Shown here piece after piece: positions 1-8,285 of a stretch of DNA of 64,000 bases (position 1 is the stretch's first letter; each line of letters begins with the position of its first letter). The notes under the pieces are model-generated. The model ran no database searches. It was not told where the DNA came from and was given only the letters and a program-made list of their open reading frames with translations. The stretch is from assembly GCA_965116055.1 (NCBI GenBank), contig OZ220466.1, positions 806,001 through 870,000 on the forward strand, given 5' to 3'. Both the position numbers and the translations under genes were made by a program. This stretch comes from Bin55 sp965116055 (GTDB taxonomy: Bacteria > Pseudomonadota > Gammaproteobacteria > Pseudomonadales > Azotimanducaceae).

Positions 1-2
1 TG

Positions 3-971
3 GCAGCGCCGATCTTGCATGACGCGATTCGAAAGATCGCCGCACAATTCGGTACGACCGGTTCGGTCCGTGAAATCACCAAGGGCTACATCAACGATAC
101 TTTTGTGATTGGTGAGCAAATCGTGCTGCAGCGCATCAACGCGCGCATCTTTGATGTCTCAGCGGTATTGAGCAACCGCCGAAAACTAGATTCTGCCATT
201 CACAATTTGGTCCCTTCGCGCATGATTGCCTCGGATGGCCAAGATTTTGTGGTTGGCGTCGAGAGTGAGATTTGGCGTGCGACCCCCTATATAGAAGCTC
301 GCAGTTTTGATGTGCTACCTGTGGAACTGTGTGTGGCGGCTGGCGAGGCGTTCGGCTGCTTTTTAACCAAACTTCAAACTAGCGATAAGCGTCCTGATCC
401 TGTGATTCTTGGCTTCCACGACATCAATCAATATCTACAGGAATTGGATGCTCAAAACCCAACATCCGAAACGCAAAGATGGTTCAATTTCGTAAACTCA
501 AGACGTTCGACGGTGGCGCACTTCAATCAAGACGAGTTCCAGGTCATTCATGGCGATTGCAAAGTGAACAACCTGTTGTTTGAGTTGACAACGCCTCACG
601 TCAAGAGCATCGTAGACCTGGATACGATGATGTGGGGTCATCCGGCGTGGGATTTCGGTGATCTCGTCCGTTCGACGTTAACTAGAACGAAGGATCTATC
701 GAAAGATCGAACACGCCTGCGCATGGTTACCAAAGGTTTCAAGCGGCGCTATCGAATCGACTCAGGTGTTGTTGATACATTTGCCCAGGCGCCGGCTCAC
801 ATGAGTTTCATGTTAGGCGTGCGTTTTCTCGCAGATCATTTACGAGGCGATTCGTATTTCAAGGTGGTGTCGCATGGCGACAATCTAACTCGCGCAGTCG
901 AACAATTCGAGCTAAGTGACCGTTTAACTCACTTGGTTGACGAATTTAAAGCATGGATACAGTCTGATTAA
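3..971 (+). CDS. APH-family phosphotransferase, N-acetylhexosamine-kinase-like (5' end uncertain)
   Basis: This is a small-molecule kinase of the aminoglycoside phosphotransferase/choline kinase fold. Counting from a TTG at 15, the Brenner motif HGDCKVNN lies near residue 179 and the metal-binding DLD near residue 201. The early GYINDTF and VLQRIN segments resemble N-acetylhexosamine 1-kinase (NahK-like) proteins, so a sugar substrate is likelier than an antibiotic; that is inference. The frame is open back to the window edge, so the true start may lie outside; TTG at 15 is the only start candidate seen. It converges with the next gene, and both stop codons fall inside the palindrome ATTAAAGCGCTTTAAT. 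Confidence 0.75.
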   Translation, partial: AAPILHDAIRKIAAQFGTTGSVREITKGYINDTFVIGEQIVLQRINARIFDVSAVLSNRRKLDSAIHNLVPSRMIASDGQDFVVGVESEIWRATPYIEARSFDVLPVELCVAAGEAFGCFLTKLQTSDKRPDPVILGFHDINQYLQELDAQNPTSETQRWFNFVNSRRSTVAHFNQDEFQVIHGDCKVNNLLFELTTPHVKSIVDLDTMMWGHPAWDFGDLVRSTLTRTKDLSKDRTRLRMVTKGFKRRYRIDSGVVDTFAQAPAHMSFMLGVRFLADHLRGDSYFKVVSHGDNLTRAVEQFELSDRLTHLVDEFKAWIQSD

Positions 972-977
972 AGCGCT

Positions 978-2150
978 TTAATTGGTTAACCCGTACAAAC
1001 GTTCGACATTTGTACGGGTGATCTTTTCTCGGTCATTCGCATCAATCCCGTCAAACATTTCGTCGAGCACTTCTAAGGAACATGGCCAAGTAGAGTCGGT
1101 ATGAGGGTAATCCGACCCCCACATTAAGTTGTCAACGCCGATGAGATGCCTAGTCGCCAATGCTGCTTGATCGTCTTCAATGGTCGCAAAGAATTGTCGA
1201 TGCCACACTTCGTGCGGTTGAGGTTCCACGTAAGGCTCGGCCATGGTGCGTCGCTCGCGTTGTAAACCTTGTTCAACTCGATCAAGCCAGTGAGCAATCC
1301 AGCCAGCATTAAATTCCGCAACGACAATCTTTAAATTTGGATGCCGCTCACATACCCCTCGGCACATGAATTCGATAATCGTGGACTGCACGGTGTGCTG
1401 AGCACTTGCATAACCGGCGATGCCATCTGGACGAAGTTGCTTACGTCGATACTCACGCGGTACATACGAGCCGCATCCCACATGCATCGAAAGTGGGAAG
1501 TTCGCCTCTTCGGCTATGGACCAAAGGTCATCGTACGCATCATCGAAATACGGTCGTTCGACCGGCGATGTACAAGGGATGCAACCACCTTTGAAACCAA
1601 GTTTGATGACGCGCTTAAGTTCATCAATGGCAGCAACAGGATCTTGTACTGGCAAGGCGGGTAGTCCGTGCAAGCAGCCTTCGCTTGCCGTTTCATAATC
1701 ATGAAGCCAATCGTTGTAGTTCTTCTGGATAGCCACGAGTAGCTTGGTGTTTTTCATCCCAAACATACCGAAATAACCGGGATATAAGAACTCCGCGGCT
1801 AAGCCATCAATTTTCTGATCTTCATGCCGATGTGCACCGTCAACCAAACCGGGACGCATTCCAGCATAGCCGCTCTTAAATAACGCGACAAGCTCCGGGT
1901 TCTGCATATGAGCCACGTCAGGTTTATGACCATGCTTTCGGGTTAGTGGACCGTTATGACTAAGGCGCGTAGCTGCCATCCCCATTTGAGCGACGCTTAT
2001 GCCGTGCATGCCCCGTGCAGGCACAACGATTGCGTCAATTTGATCGCCTACATTCATGATGCGCGGCGCTTCGTCTCCAAAACGTTCGGCCAGGCCTGTA
2101 AAGACTTCGCGTCCTTCGACCACGTGAGAATCTGCAGAAATGGGTTGCAT
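978..2150 (-). CDS. Amidohydrolase family 2 protein
   Basis: This is a TIM-barrel metal-dependent hydrolase or decarboxylase of the amidohydrolase-2 family. The N-terminal SADSHVVE is the family's first metal-binding strand, and the C-terminal MWGSDYPHTDSTWP is its typical last active-site strand. The open frame reaches 2207, but the ATG at 2150 has a GGGAG ribosome binding site six bases upstream and gives the expected N-terminus just before the metal motif. Members act on carboxylated aromatic or lactone substrates; the substrate here cannot be told. It is divergent from the TonB-like gene at 2245. Confidence 0.8.
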   Translation of the reverse strand: MQPISADSHVVEGREVFTGLAERFGDEAPRIMNVGDQIDAIVVPARGMHGISVAQMGMAATRLSHNGPLTRKHGHKPDVAHMQNPELVALFKSGYAGMRPGLVDGAHRHEDQKIDGLAAEFLYPGYFGMFGMKNTKLLVAIQKNYNDWLHDYETASEGCLHGLPALPVQDPVAAIDELKRVIKLGFKGGCIPCTSPVERPYFDDAYDDLWSIAEEANFPLSMHVGCGSYVPREYRRKQLRPDGIAGYASAQHTVQSTIIEFMCRGVCERHPNLKIVVAEFNAGWIAHWLDRVEQGLQRERRTMAEPYVEPQPHEVWHRQFFATIEDDQAALATRHLIGVDNLMWGSDYPHTDSTWPCSLEVLDEMFDGIDANDREKITRTNVERLYGLTN

Positions 2151-2244
2151 GACATGCTCCCTGGATGATATGTCGATTTTAGGTTCGTAACGAGGTGCAA
2201 ATAGCATATAAACCGCTCTGTTCGATAGAACTGCAACACTCTTT

Positions 2245-2619
2245 ATGCGATTGAAATATTGGCTTAGACCACAGTACGCACTTGTGGCTTTGTTAAGTGG
2301 TTGCTCAGTCGGAGTAGTGCCGCCGATTCTGCTTGAGAGCGGTAGATTGAGTTATCCGCAAGCGCAGCAAGATGCGAAGGTTGAAGGATCGGTACTGGTT
2401 ACTTACGATGTGAGTGTTGAAGGCAAAACAGTCAACATTCGCGTGATTAATTCAGCTCCACCCAATGTGTTCAACGCGGCGGCCGTCGCCTTCGTGCGAA
2501 CTTGGCGCTTTCAGCCGCAGAAACGAGGCGGTATCCCCGAAGCGGTAAAAGATCTTCAGAGTCGAATTTCATTTACGTTAGCCGAAGGTGATGCATCCTA
2601 TCTAGACTTCATTAAGTAG
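2245..2619 (+). CDS. TonB C-terminal domain lipoprotein
   Basis: This small (124 aa) protein has an N-terminal signal with a lipobox-like LLSGC, cysteine at residue 20, so it is probably a membrane-anchored lipoprotein. It is followed by a TonB C-terminal domain: YPQAQQDAKVEGSVLVTYDV, then the RVINSAPPNVFNAAA and WRFQP segments typical of energy-transducer TonB family proteins. It lacks the long Pro-rich spacer and N-terminal helix of classical TonB, so a role in a stand-alone periplasmic complex is as likely as energising a receptor. Its 3' end overlaps the convergent gene at 2612 by eight bases. Confidence 0.75.
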   Translation: MRLKYWLRPQYALVALLSGCSVGVVPPILLESGRLSYPQAQQDAKVEGSVLVTYDVSVEGKTVNIRVINSAPPNVFNAAAVAFVRTWRFQPQKRGGIPEAVKDLQSRISFTLAEGDASYLDFIK

Positions 2620-3145
2620 CGATGGTCTTGAATGTATCCATCAAATAACCGATATCCTTGGCGTTATGCTTCGCAAACATATTGAGTGTGGCGAACGCGC
2701 AAAAGGTGACGAGAACGCCAGGAGCTAGCATACCAGCGAAACCGATGAGTTGATCCCACGGCAATCCTGCCATCACTTGATTGATAAAGCGATAGGTCCA
2801 AATGCCCTGGAATATGGATGCAATCGTCGCGAGCAACCAAAACTCGACGCGTACGATTTTTTGAAAAAGAAATCTACCTGAAATTGATGGTTTCGATTCT
2901 ACAGTGTCTAGTTTGGCGTAAAACACCGGACGTGCCAATATCCAGATGCTCGCGCGTACTACGAATGCGACGAAGTGATTTTGTTTTACTCGAAAGGCGA
3001 CTTTATTGTTTTCACTTCGCTTTCGCACCACACGCCAAACAGAGCGAGCATGCATGCGCTCGATTAGTTCTTCGAGGTTGACCTCGCTACGGAATTCGAT
3101 CGGTACACCCGTCGTAGTGAGTTGCCAGGTTAGTCGCCACATCAT
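2612..3145 (-). CDS. Hypothetical membrane protein
   Basis: I do not recognise this 177-residue protein. The N-terminal half is basic and soluble; two hydrophobic stretches near residues 100-125 and 133-158 suggest two membrane helices close to the C-terminus. Its ATG overlaps the TGA stop of the upstream amidase (ATGA arrangement), so the two are probably translated together. The 3' end overlaps the convergent TonB-like gene. No catalytic motif is visible. Confidence 0.6.
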   Translation of the reverse strand: MMWRLTWQLTTTGVPIEFRSEVNLEELIERMHARSVWRVVRKRSENNKVAFRVKQNHFVAFVVRASIWILARPVFYAKLDTVESKPSISGRFLFQKIVRVEFWLLATIASIFQGIWTYRFINQVMAGLPWDQLIGFAGMLAPGVLVTFCAFATLNMFAKHNAKDIGYLMDTFKTIAT

Positions 3146-4509
3146 AAATCGGGTATCGTACAGGCGGAACTGATGAGGGTTTCAACCGATTTCGACATGC
3201 GTAGGAGTTCCTTATCGGCATCCCGTTTAGCAATGAGTTGAATGCCGACCGGTAAACCATTGATAAATCCTGCCGGCATGGACAAAGCAGGACATTCTGT
3301 CGTGGTGATCCAGCTGCATGATTCCATCCAGTCAATGTACGTGTCCATTTGAACCCCTTCAATTTCGCGGATCCACTCCACTGCGATGGGAAATGGCAGT
3401 ACCTGGGTCGTTGGACCGATCAATAAGTCATAGTCTTGGAAAAAAGCTGCAGTTCGATGTTGTAGTTGCGCTCGTTGTGTCTTGATACGGTTAAGGTCTT
3501 GGTTGGTTACGGCAAGGCCAACTGCAAGATTCCATAAGATGGTTGGTTTGAGTTCAGTTTTTTGTCGCGGCGTCAATGCGTCGTGTCGATTTCGAAAACT
3601 CACTCCGCGCAGGACTTGAAAAATGTCACGCGCCTCGGCGAGATTGGGTGTCGCTTCTTCGACCTTTGCACCGGCTTCTTCTAGACATGCGGCGACATGG
3701 CGTATCAATTGTTTGATGCTAGGTTCTATCGGCAAGTTCCCGAAGTCCTCGGTAAAAGCAATTCGTAGATCTCTGAGCGGAGTTGGCGACACCCGCGGGG
3801 AATAGGGGTCAGCGACGTCATTTACGAGTGCTTCAAAAAGCAACGCGATATCGTCAATGGTGCGTGCCATCGGTCCTAGGGAGGCTAAGTTTCGAGTGCG
3901 ATCAACATCTAGTAATGGCGGTAATACGTTATTCGTTGGTCGAAATCCAATGACGTTGCAAAACGCAGCCGGATTTCGAAGCGAACCGCCAAGATCACTA
4001 CCGTCTGCGATGGCCGTCATTCGCGTTGCGAGAGCGACTGCTGCACCGCCGCTACTGCCGCCACAGGTTCGATCTACATCGTATGGATTGCGAGTCGGAC
4101 CGAATACGCGATTGAAGGTGTGTGATCCTGCACCGAACTCAGGTACATTGGTCTTTCCAATAGTGATCGCGCCGGCTTGCTGGATGCGGTCAACAATGTA
4201 GTCGTTACGGCTTGGAATATGATCACGGTAGAGCGTCGAACCAAATGTAGTTCGTAGGTTTTTTGTGGACACTAGATCTTTGTGGGCGATCGGTAGACCC
4301 GATAGTAACGAAGTATGTTCCCCGGTCGCATCAAGTTTTTTGGCTTGCGCCATGGCTGCCTCAAAGCACTCCGTGACGATAGCATTCAAGGATGGATTCA
4401 CGCGTTGAATATGTTCAATATGCGCGGTAAGCAATTCGGCTGTCGATATCTCTCTCGTGCGGAGCAGGTCGCGCATCTCGCGAGCTTCTTTGAGCAGTAA
4501 TTCGTTCAT
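3142..4509 (-). CDS. Amidase (amidase signature family)
   Basis: This enzyme hydrolyses carboxylic amides with a Ser-cisSer-Lys triad. The triad is intact: Lys77 in AHKD, the cis-serine at about 152 in CGGSSGG, and the nucleophile at about 176 in SDLGGSLR, with the 24-residue spacing usual in the family. Length (455 aa) is normal. It could be read as GatA because of the shared fold, but there is no gatB or gatC alongside, so a stand-alone catabolic amidase is favoured. The downstream membrane-protein gene overlaps its stop codon. Confidence 0.88.
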   Translation of the reverse strand: MNELLLKEAREMRDLLRTREISTAELLTAHIEHIQRVNPSLNAIVTECFEAAMAQAKKLDATGEHTSLLSGLPIAHKDLVSTKNLRTTFGSTLYRDHIPSRNDYIVDRIQQAGAITIGKTNVPEFGAGSHTFNRVFGPTRNPYDVDRTCGGSSGGAAVALATRMTAIADGSDLGGSLRNPAAFCNVIGFRPTNNVLPPLLDVDRTRNLASLGPMARTIDDIALLFEALVNDVADPYSPRVSPTPLRDLRIAFTEDFGNLPIEPSIKQLIRHVAACLEEAGAKVEEATPNLAEARDIFQVLRGVSFRNRHDALTPRQKTELKPTILWNLAVGLAVTNQDLNRIKTQRAQLQHRTAAFFQDYDLLIGPTTQVLPFPIAVEWIREIEGVQMDTYIDWMESCSWITTTECPALSMPAGFINGLPVGIQLIAKRDADKELLRMSKSVETLISSACTIPDL

Positions 4510-5057
4510 GGTTAAAACGGGTTGGCGAAACAGTTTTGCAGTCGTAGGCGATCTATTGATGCTGTACGCTCATGGACTGGTGAATTTTCCCAAGTCGTCA
4601 TCATCTCGCGTATAAAACTTTGATATAGGCAAGCATCCGTCTTTGAGAGTATAGGTATCCGGTTCGCGGCAGTAACTCGGTATGCTTGCTGCGACTGCAA
4701 GTGTTTTACTCATTAGAGCGGTCATATCATTTCGTTCGCTTTGCACTTGTTTAGGGCATATCTGCTGTTTTAGGCGATTTTCTAGGCTACGAAATAAGTG
4801 TCCTATATCACTGGTGTATTTTCACGACGGCCTTCATATGATCAATAGCTTCGAAATCGTACCATCACTGACATAAGCCAACTATTCTGTAAATAGCCCC
4901 TCCCTCTCGTAAACCAACTCATTTACGCGGATCAGTTCAAATGTATATTGTCAAATGATTGACGAATCAAGGAGGACGGCCCCCAAAACTTCGTCGTTTA
5001 GCAGTTACTACACGATACTTTCTCAATAGGTTACGATGAAATCGGTTCATTTGCAGC
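4510..5057. other. Intergenic region with no recognisable gene
   Basis: This stretch lies between the divergent amidase gene and an interrupted ORF. Only short unconvincing ORFs occur, the longest being two overlapping antiparallel frames of about 60 codons with no ribosome binding site. It probably carries the amidase promoter at its left end, but no clear -35/-10 pair stands out. I see no repeats or RNA structures. Confidence 0.5.
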
Positions 5058-5273
5058 ATGGACTATCCCAAATTCTTCAATCTTCGTACGATATAGCGAT
5101 TTCTCGAAGCTATCGTGGAAGCAACCTACGATAAGCGCGTTAGGACGAATGAGTATGTCCAGGATGCGCTACTCTTTAAAAACGACAAGCGCCTACATGG
5201 TGTATACGTGCGATTGACGTTAGAATCCCGTATTAGATTTCAGAAGCATGGTGGACACGAATTATTAGGTTAA
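5058..5273 (+). pseudogene. Interrupted small ORF (in-frame TAG), possible gene remnant
   Basis: One reading frame runs 72 codons from ATG 5058 to TAA 5271-5273 with a single TAG at 5094-5096 (codon 13). The conceptual product is protein-like throughout, starting MDYPKFFNL and continuing after the stop with RFLEAIVEATYDKRVRTNEY. The part after the stop could start at GTG 5115 and give 52 residues. There is no good ribosome binding site and I recognise no family. It is either a decayed gene fragment or a chance open frame. Confidence 0.3.
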
Positions 5274-5534
5274 ATGTGGAATCTATACACATTTCCAACG
5301 ACATGGCTTGAGGAATCTCCAATATATGAAGCTGTATTATAATTCTTGTGGGATTGTTTTGTCCACGTAGTCATGTTCTCGCGTTCAATAGCTACATTGC
5401 CCCTCAATCGTTACCTATTCGAATCCTCTGCAGATGAGTTTATACGCTCATTTCCATCGTGAGCTGAGCTTGAATACATTAAATGTAATGCAACTAGAGT
5501 AAAATTACCATTAATTAACTGTGGATATCTCAAA

Positions 5535-6083
5535 ATGGCGCTAAGATCGGCTCTAAATGCTGAAATGAAGCGATTGAAAAGTGATGCGAAAGCACTTGAG
5601 AAAAAACGTGCCAAGCTTACTGCGAACATTGATGAGCAAATTGCTGCAAACGTTAAAAAACAGCAAATGCTTCAAGAATTCATGGAAGCTACCTTCGGAC
5701 GGAAACAAAAATCCAAAGCTGCAGATGAATCTACTGCATCTGGTGTGCGTCGTACGCGGAAGAATCGTAGGGGTCTGAAAGAGAAAATCTTAGAGACGAT
5801 TCGTGCTCACCCAACGGGTGTGAAACGAGCCGGAATCATTTCTGATCTGCGTATGAAGGCAGATAAGGCAGGTCATCAATACGTGTCTAATATGTTGAGT
5901 GCATTAATGAAAGAAGAGATGATTAGGTCCGAGGGTAGGGTCTACTTTCCAGTTACCCCAGCAACTGCGTCTGATACTAATATGCCTAGTGCTAGCGAAG
6001 GTGAGTCATCAGCAGCGTCGTGGACGCGTGAAGACACAAGCGATTCGTCGATACAAGGTTCAGGTTCGAACTCGAATTTTTAG
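5535..6083 (+). CDS. Coiled-coil/winged-helix putative DNA-binding protein
   Basis: This 182-residue protein is of unknown family. Residues 5-55 are rich in Lys, Glu, Ala and Leu with heptad-like spacing (KRLKSDAKALEKKRAKLTAN), predicting a coiled coil. A basic linker (RRTRKNRRG) leads into residues 90-140, which read as a winged-helix domain: KEKILETIRAHPTGVKRAGI, a second helix, then a helix and a wing ending EGRVYFP. The Ser-rich acidic tail looks disordered. The architecture suggests a dimeric nucleoid-associated or regulatory protein, but that is inference. It stands alone in a gene-poor stretch and has no clear ribosome binding site before its ATG. Confidence 0.65.
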   Translation: MALRSALNAEMKRLKSDAKALEKKRAKLTANIDEQIAANVKKQQMLQEFMEATFGRKQKSKAADESTASGVRRTRKNRRGLKEKILETIRAHPTGVKRAGIISDLRMKADKAGHQYVSNMLSALMKEEMIRSEGRVYFPVTPATASDTNMPSASEGESSAASWTREDTSDSSIQGSGSNSNF

Positions 6084-6148
6084 TATGGCCCTCGGAGTTG
6101 CATTGTCTCGCTAAATTAACTAAATTAATGGATTTTTAATCTCTATCT

Positions 6149-7141
6149 ATGCCTTTACGAGTTGCAATGCTCAGTCGGTGGCATGTCCACGCGAACGAAT
6201 ATTGCCAGGCAATAGCTCGAAACGCCGCCGCCGAAGTGGCTGCCGTATGGGATGATCAAAGCGACCGGGGGTCAGCCTGGGCGGCCGAGCTTAATGTCCC
6301 ATTTATTGAGAAATACGACGATCTATTAGCGCGTGAAGATATCGATGCTGTGTGCGTCGTTACGCCGACAAATATCCATCGAGACATTATGGTGGCAGCT
6401 TCAGATGCAGGAAAGCATATATTTACAGAAAAGGTACTTACAACGACTGTTGACGAGGCGCGGGAGGTAGCAGCAGCGATACGTAGATCGAATGTATCGT
6501 TTTGTATTTCTTTTCCAAGACGTTGCCTACCGGAGCTCAAATTCGTGAAAAGAGCAGTAGAGGATGGATTAGTCGGTGATGTAACGTTAGTTCGAATTCG
6601 AATCGCCCATGCCGGTTCTAGTCGCGATTGGCTGCCGGATCACTTTTACGATCCGGAGGCTTGCGGCGGTGGCGCGATGATGGATTTAGGCGCACACGGA
6701 ATGTACTTGGCCCGGTGGCTTCTAGGTAAACCCAAGCGAGTTGCGTCAATTTTTACCAATGTTACAGCACGAGCTGTTGAAGACAATGCGGTATCGGTTA
6801 TTGAGTTTGAGAGCGGGGCAATCGCAGTCAACGAAACATCGTTTGTGGCGTACCCTGATTCTTACTCACTCGAACTGGACGGAACGAAAGGTGGCATTCG
6901 AATGCTATCGCCTCGTCATGGCATCGAATTGCGTTCCGATATTATTGATGCGAAAGATTGGCAGAGAGTTGACGATCTTCCTGATCGCTCGACTAGTCCG
7001 ATTGATCAATGGATCGCTGGATGTACGGAAGGTTCTACGATTGACTTTGGGATTGAGGAAGCGCTGCAGTTAACTGAACTTATGGATGCAGCATATCGCT
7101 CTTACAATAGTGGCCAAAGCGCTATGGTTGAATTTGTTTAA
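6149..7141 (+). CDS. Gfo/Idh/MocA family oxidoreductase, atypical motifs
   Basis: This is a predicted NAD(P)-dependent dehydrogenase with an N-terminal Rossmann domain and C-terminal Gfo/Idh/MocA domain, acting on a sugar or cyclitol. The DLGAHGMYLARWLLG segment matches the family's DxGxH active-site region. Two expected motifs are altered: the glycine-rich dinucleotide loop reads AMLSRWHVHANEY instead of GxGxxG, and the EKP motif reads EKV, although the lysine is kept. It may bind its cofactor unusually or belong to a divergent subfamily. It converges with the THX gene, one base between their stop codons. Confidence 0.75.
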   Translation: MPLRVAMLSRWHVHANEYCQAIARNAAAEVAAVWDDQSDRGSAWAAELNVPFIEKYDDLLAREDIDAVCVVTPTNIHRDIMVAASDAGKHIFTEKVLTTTVDEAREVAAAIRRSNVSFCISFPRRCLPELKFVKRAVEDGLVGDVTLVRIRIAHAGSSRDWLPDHFYDPEACGGGAMMDLGAHGMYLARWLLGKPKRVASIFTNVTARAVEDNAVSVIEFESGAIAVNETSFVAYPDSYSLELDGTKGGIRMLSPRHGIELRSDIIDAKDWQRVDDLPDRSTSPIDQWIAGCTEGSTIDFGIEEALQLTELMDAAYRSYNSGQSAMVEFV

Positions 7142-7142
7142 A

Positions 7143-7250
7143 TTATTTTTTCGCTTTCTGGCGACGTAATTTAGCTGCTTTTTTTCGTGAGTTTCCCGAT
7201 GTGCCACGGTTGATTTTGCCGCGTCGGGTACGTAAATCACCCTTACCCAT
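7143..7250 (-). CDS. 30S ribosomal protein THX (35 aa)
   Basis: This very short gene encodes a 35-residue, strongly basic protein starting MGKGDLRTRRGKINRGT, followed by SGNSRKK and a Lys/Arg-rich tail. It matches the bacterial 30S THX family, small peptides that bind in a cavity of the head of the 30S subunit. Known members begin MGKGDxxTxRGKIxxGxxG and are usually 25-40 residues, so this appears complete. It is too short for most gene-calling length cut-offs. The start is ATG at 7250. It converges with the oxidoreductase gene. Confidence 0.85.
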   Translation of the reverse strand: MGKGDLRTRRGKINRGTSGNSRKKAAKLRRQKAKK

Positions 7251-7319
7251 TTTTGTTAAATCTGCTTAAAACAGATTGAAATTATATGAGTCTAATTTTG
7301 ATCGGCCGAGTGTTCTATT

Positions 7320-8285
7320 CTAAAAACCCCAGCACTCTTCTTCGTTTGCATAAAGTTGATGACCGTTGAATGTCGTAGCGATCGTTTCTTGCGTTGCGTT
7401 TTCGCGGCCGAATGTGCGCCAACCGCGGCTGCCTAGCAAGATATGTTTGACATTGGCTTTCGCTGCTATGCGTCCAATCACTTCAGGCGTTACATAGTAA
7501 TCCAGGGGTAAGCCTCGGGACCCGCTAGGTAAGCGGTGCGAAACGACTAGCGCGTTCGCCTCTTGTGCAAATTCTGCGACTATGTCTCTTTGATTACTGA
7601 ATTCGCCTGTAAACACAAGTGAGCTCTCTTGTATATCAACGCGCCATGCCAAACTTGGAATTTTCCCGCTATGCACCGTTATGGCCGACAATTTCATATC
7701 GGCGTTACCAAATTGACTCCATCGTTTCCGCCCGCTCGGCTTGACGTCACGCACCCGTATTCGATAACCGGCTGGGCTAGCGTAGGTAAAAAGTGACTTC
7801 AATTCAGGATAGACGGCGTTTTCGCCCGCAAGTCGGTCGAACGTTTCGGTCATTGAAAGGTACGTCTCATTGCCTCCAGGCCCGAAGATTGGTAAAGGTT
7901 CGCTCCGGCCACTGCGGAGCGAAGCAAGGAGCAGGCTAGGTAGATCGGCCGTTTGTTCGATACCGGTCTGCGTCGTCAGTATGGCTTGTAAATCTTTGAA
8001 TTCAGCTCCGCTTTGCTTGTACTTTAGATAAGTGCCCGCGCCAGCGTTAATTAACAGACGAGCTTTATTGTCGATCCAAACTAAGTAAGACCCCGTGGCG
8101 CGGACGGTATCCAGCGCCAGTTCACCTGAACCTAAGACTTCGAGTCTCACGCCTTCTTCATTGCAGTATATAGACGCAATCGTAGGCGCCGTAGCAATCA
8201 ACAGTGTAGAACTGAACGTGATAAGGCGTGCGCGCTTAAGCGAATTGATCCACATATTCAAGAATTTGACTCCAGTCCGCTTCAT
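7320..8285 (-). CDS. Secreted metallo-beta-lactamase-fold protein lacking metal ligands (pseudoenzyme)
   Basis: The order of segments follows secreted metallo-beta-lactamase-fold hydrolases: N-terminal signal peptide (hydrophobic LITFSSTLLIATAPTIAS), RLEVLGSG strand, LLINAGAGT, then LQAILTTQTGIEQTADLPSLL. In active relatives that last segment carries THxHxDH; here every His and Asp is replaced (TQTGIEQ). The later ligand positions also look lost: VFTGEFSN where relatives have a GDT-type motif, and ALVVSHRLPSG, ILLGSRGWRT. It is therefore probably catalytically dead or repurposed for binding. ATG 8285 and ATG 8255 are both possible starts; both overlap the end of nadE, so it is likely co-transcribed with it. 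Confidence 0.7.
   Translation of the reverse strand: MKRTGVKFLNMWINSLKRARLITFSSTLLIATAPTIASIYCNEEGVRLEVLGSGELALDTVRATGSYLVWIDNKARLLINAGAGTYLKYKQSGAEFKDLQAILTTQTGIEQTADLPSLLLASLRSGRSEPLPIFGPGGNETYLSMTETFDRLAGENAVYPELKSLFTYASPAGYRIRVRDVKPSGRKRWSQFGNADMKLSAITVHSGKIPSLAWRVDIQESSLVFTGEFSNQRDIVAEFAQEANALVVSHRLPSGSRGLPLDYYVTPEVIGRIAAKANVKHILLGSRGWRTFGRENATQETIATTFNGHQLYANEEECWGF

Noticed and set aside
967..982. 16-bp perfect palindrome ATTAAAGCGCTTTAAT spanning both convergent stop codons
   Set aside because: About one such palindrome is expected by chance in 64 kb (64000/4^8), so it is not good evidence of function.
3142..4509. Reading the amidase as GatA of the tRNA amidotransferase
   Set aside because: No gatB or gatC is adjacent and the downstream partner is an unrelated membrane protein, so a stand-alone amidase is more likely.
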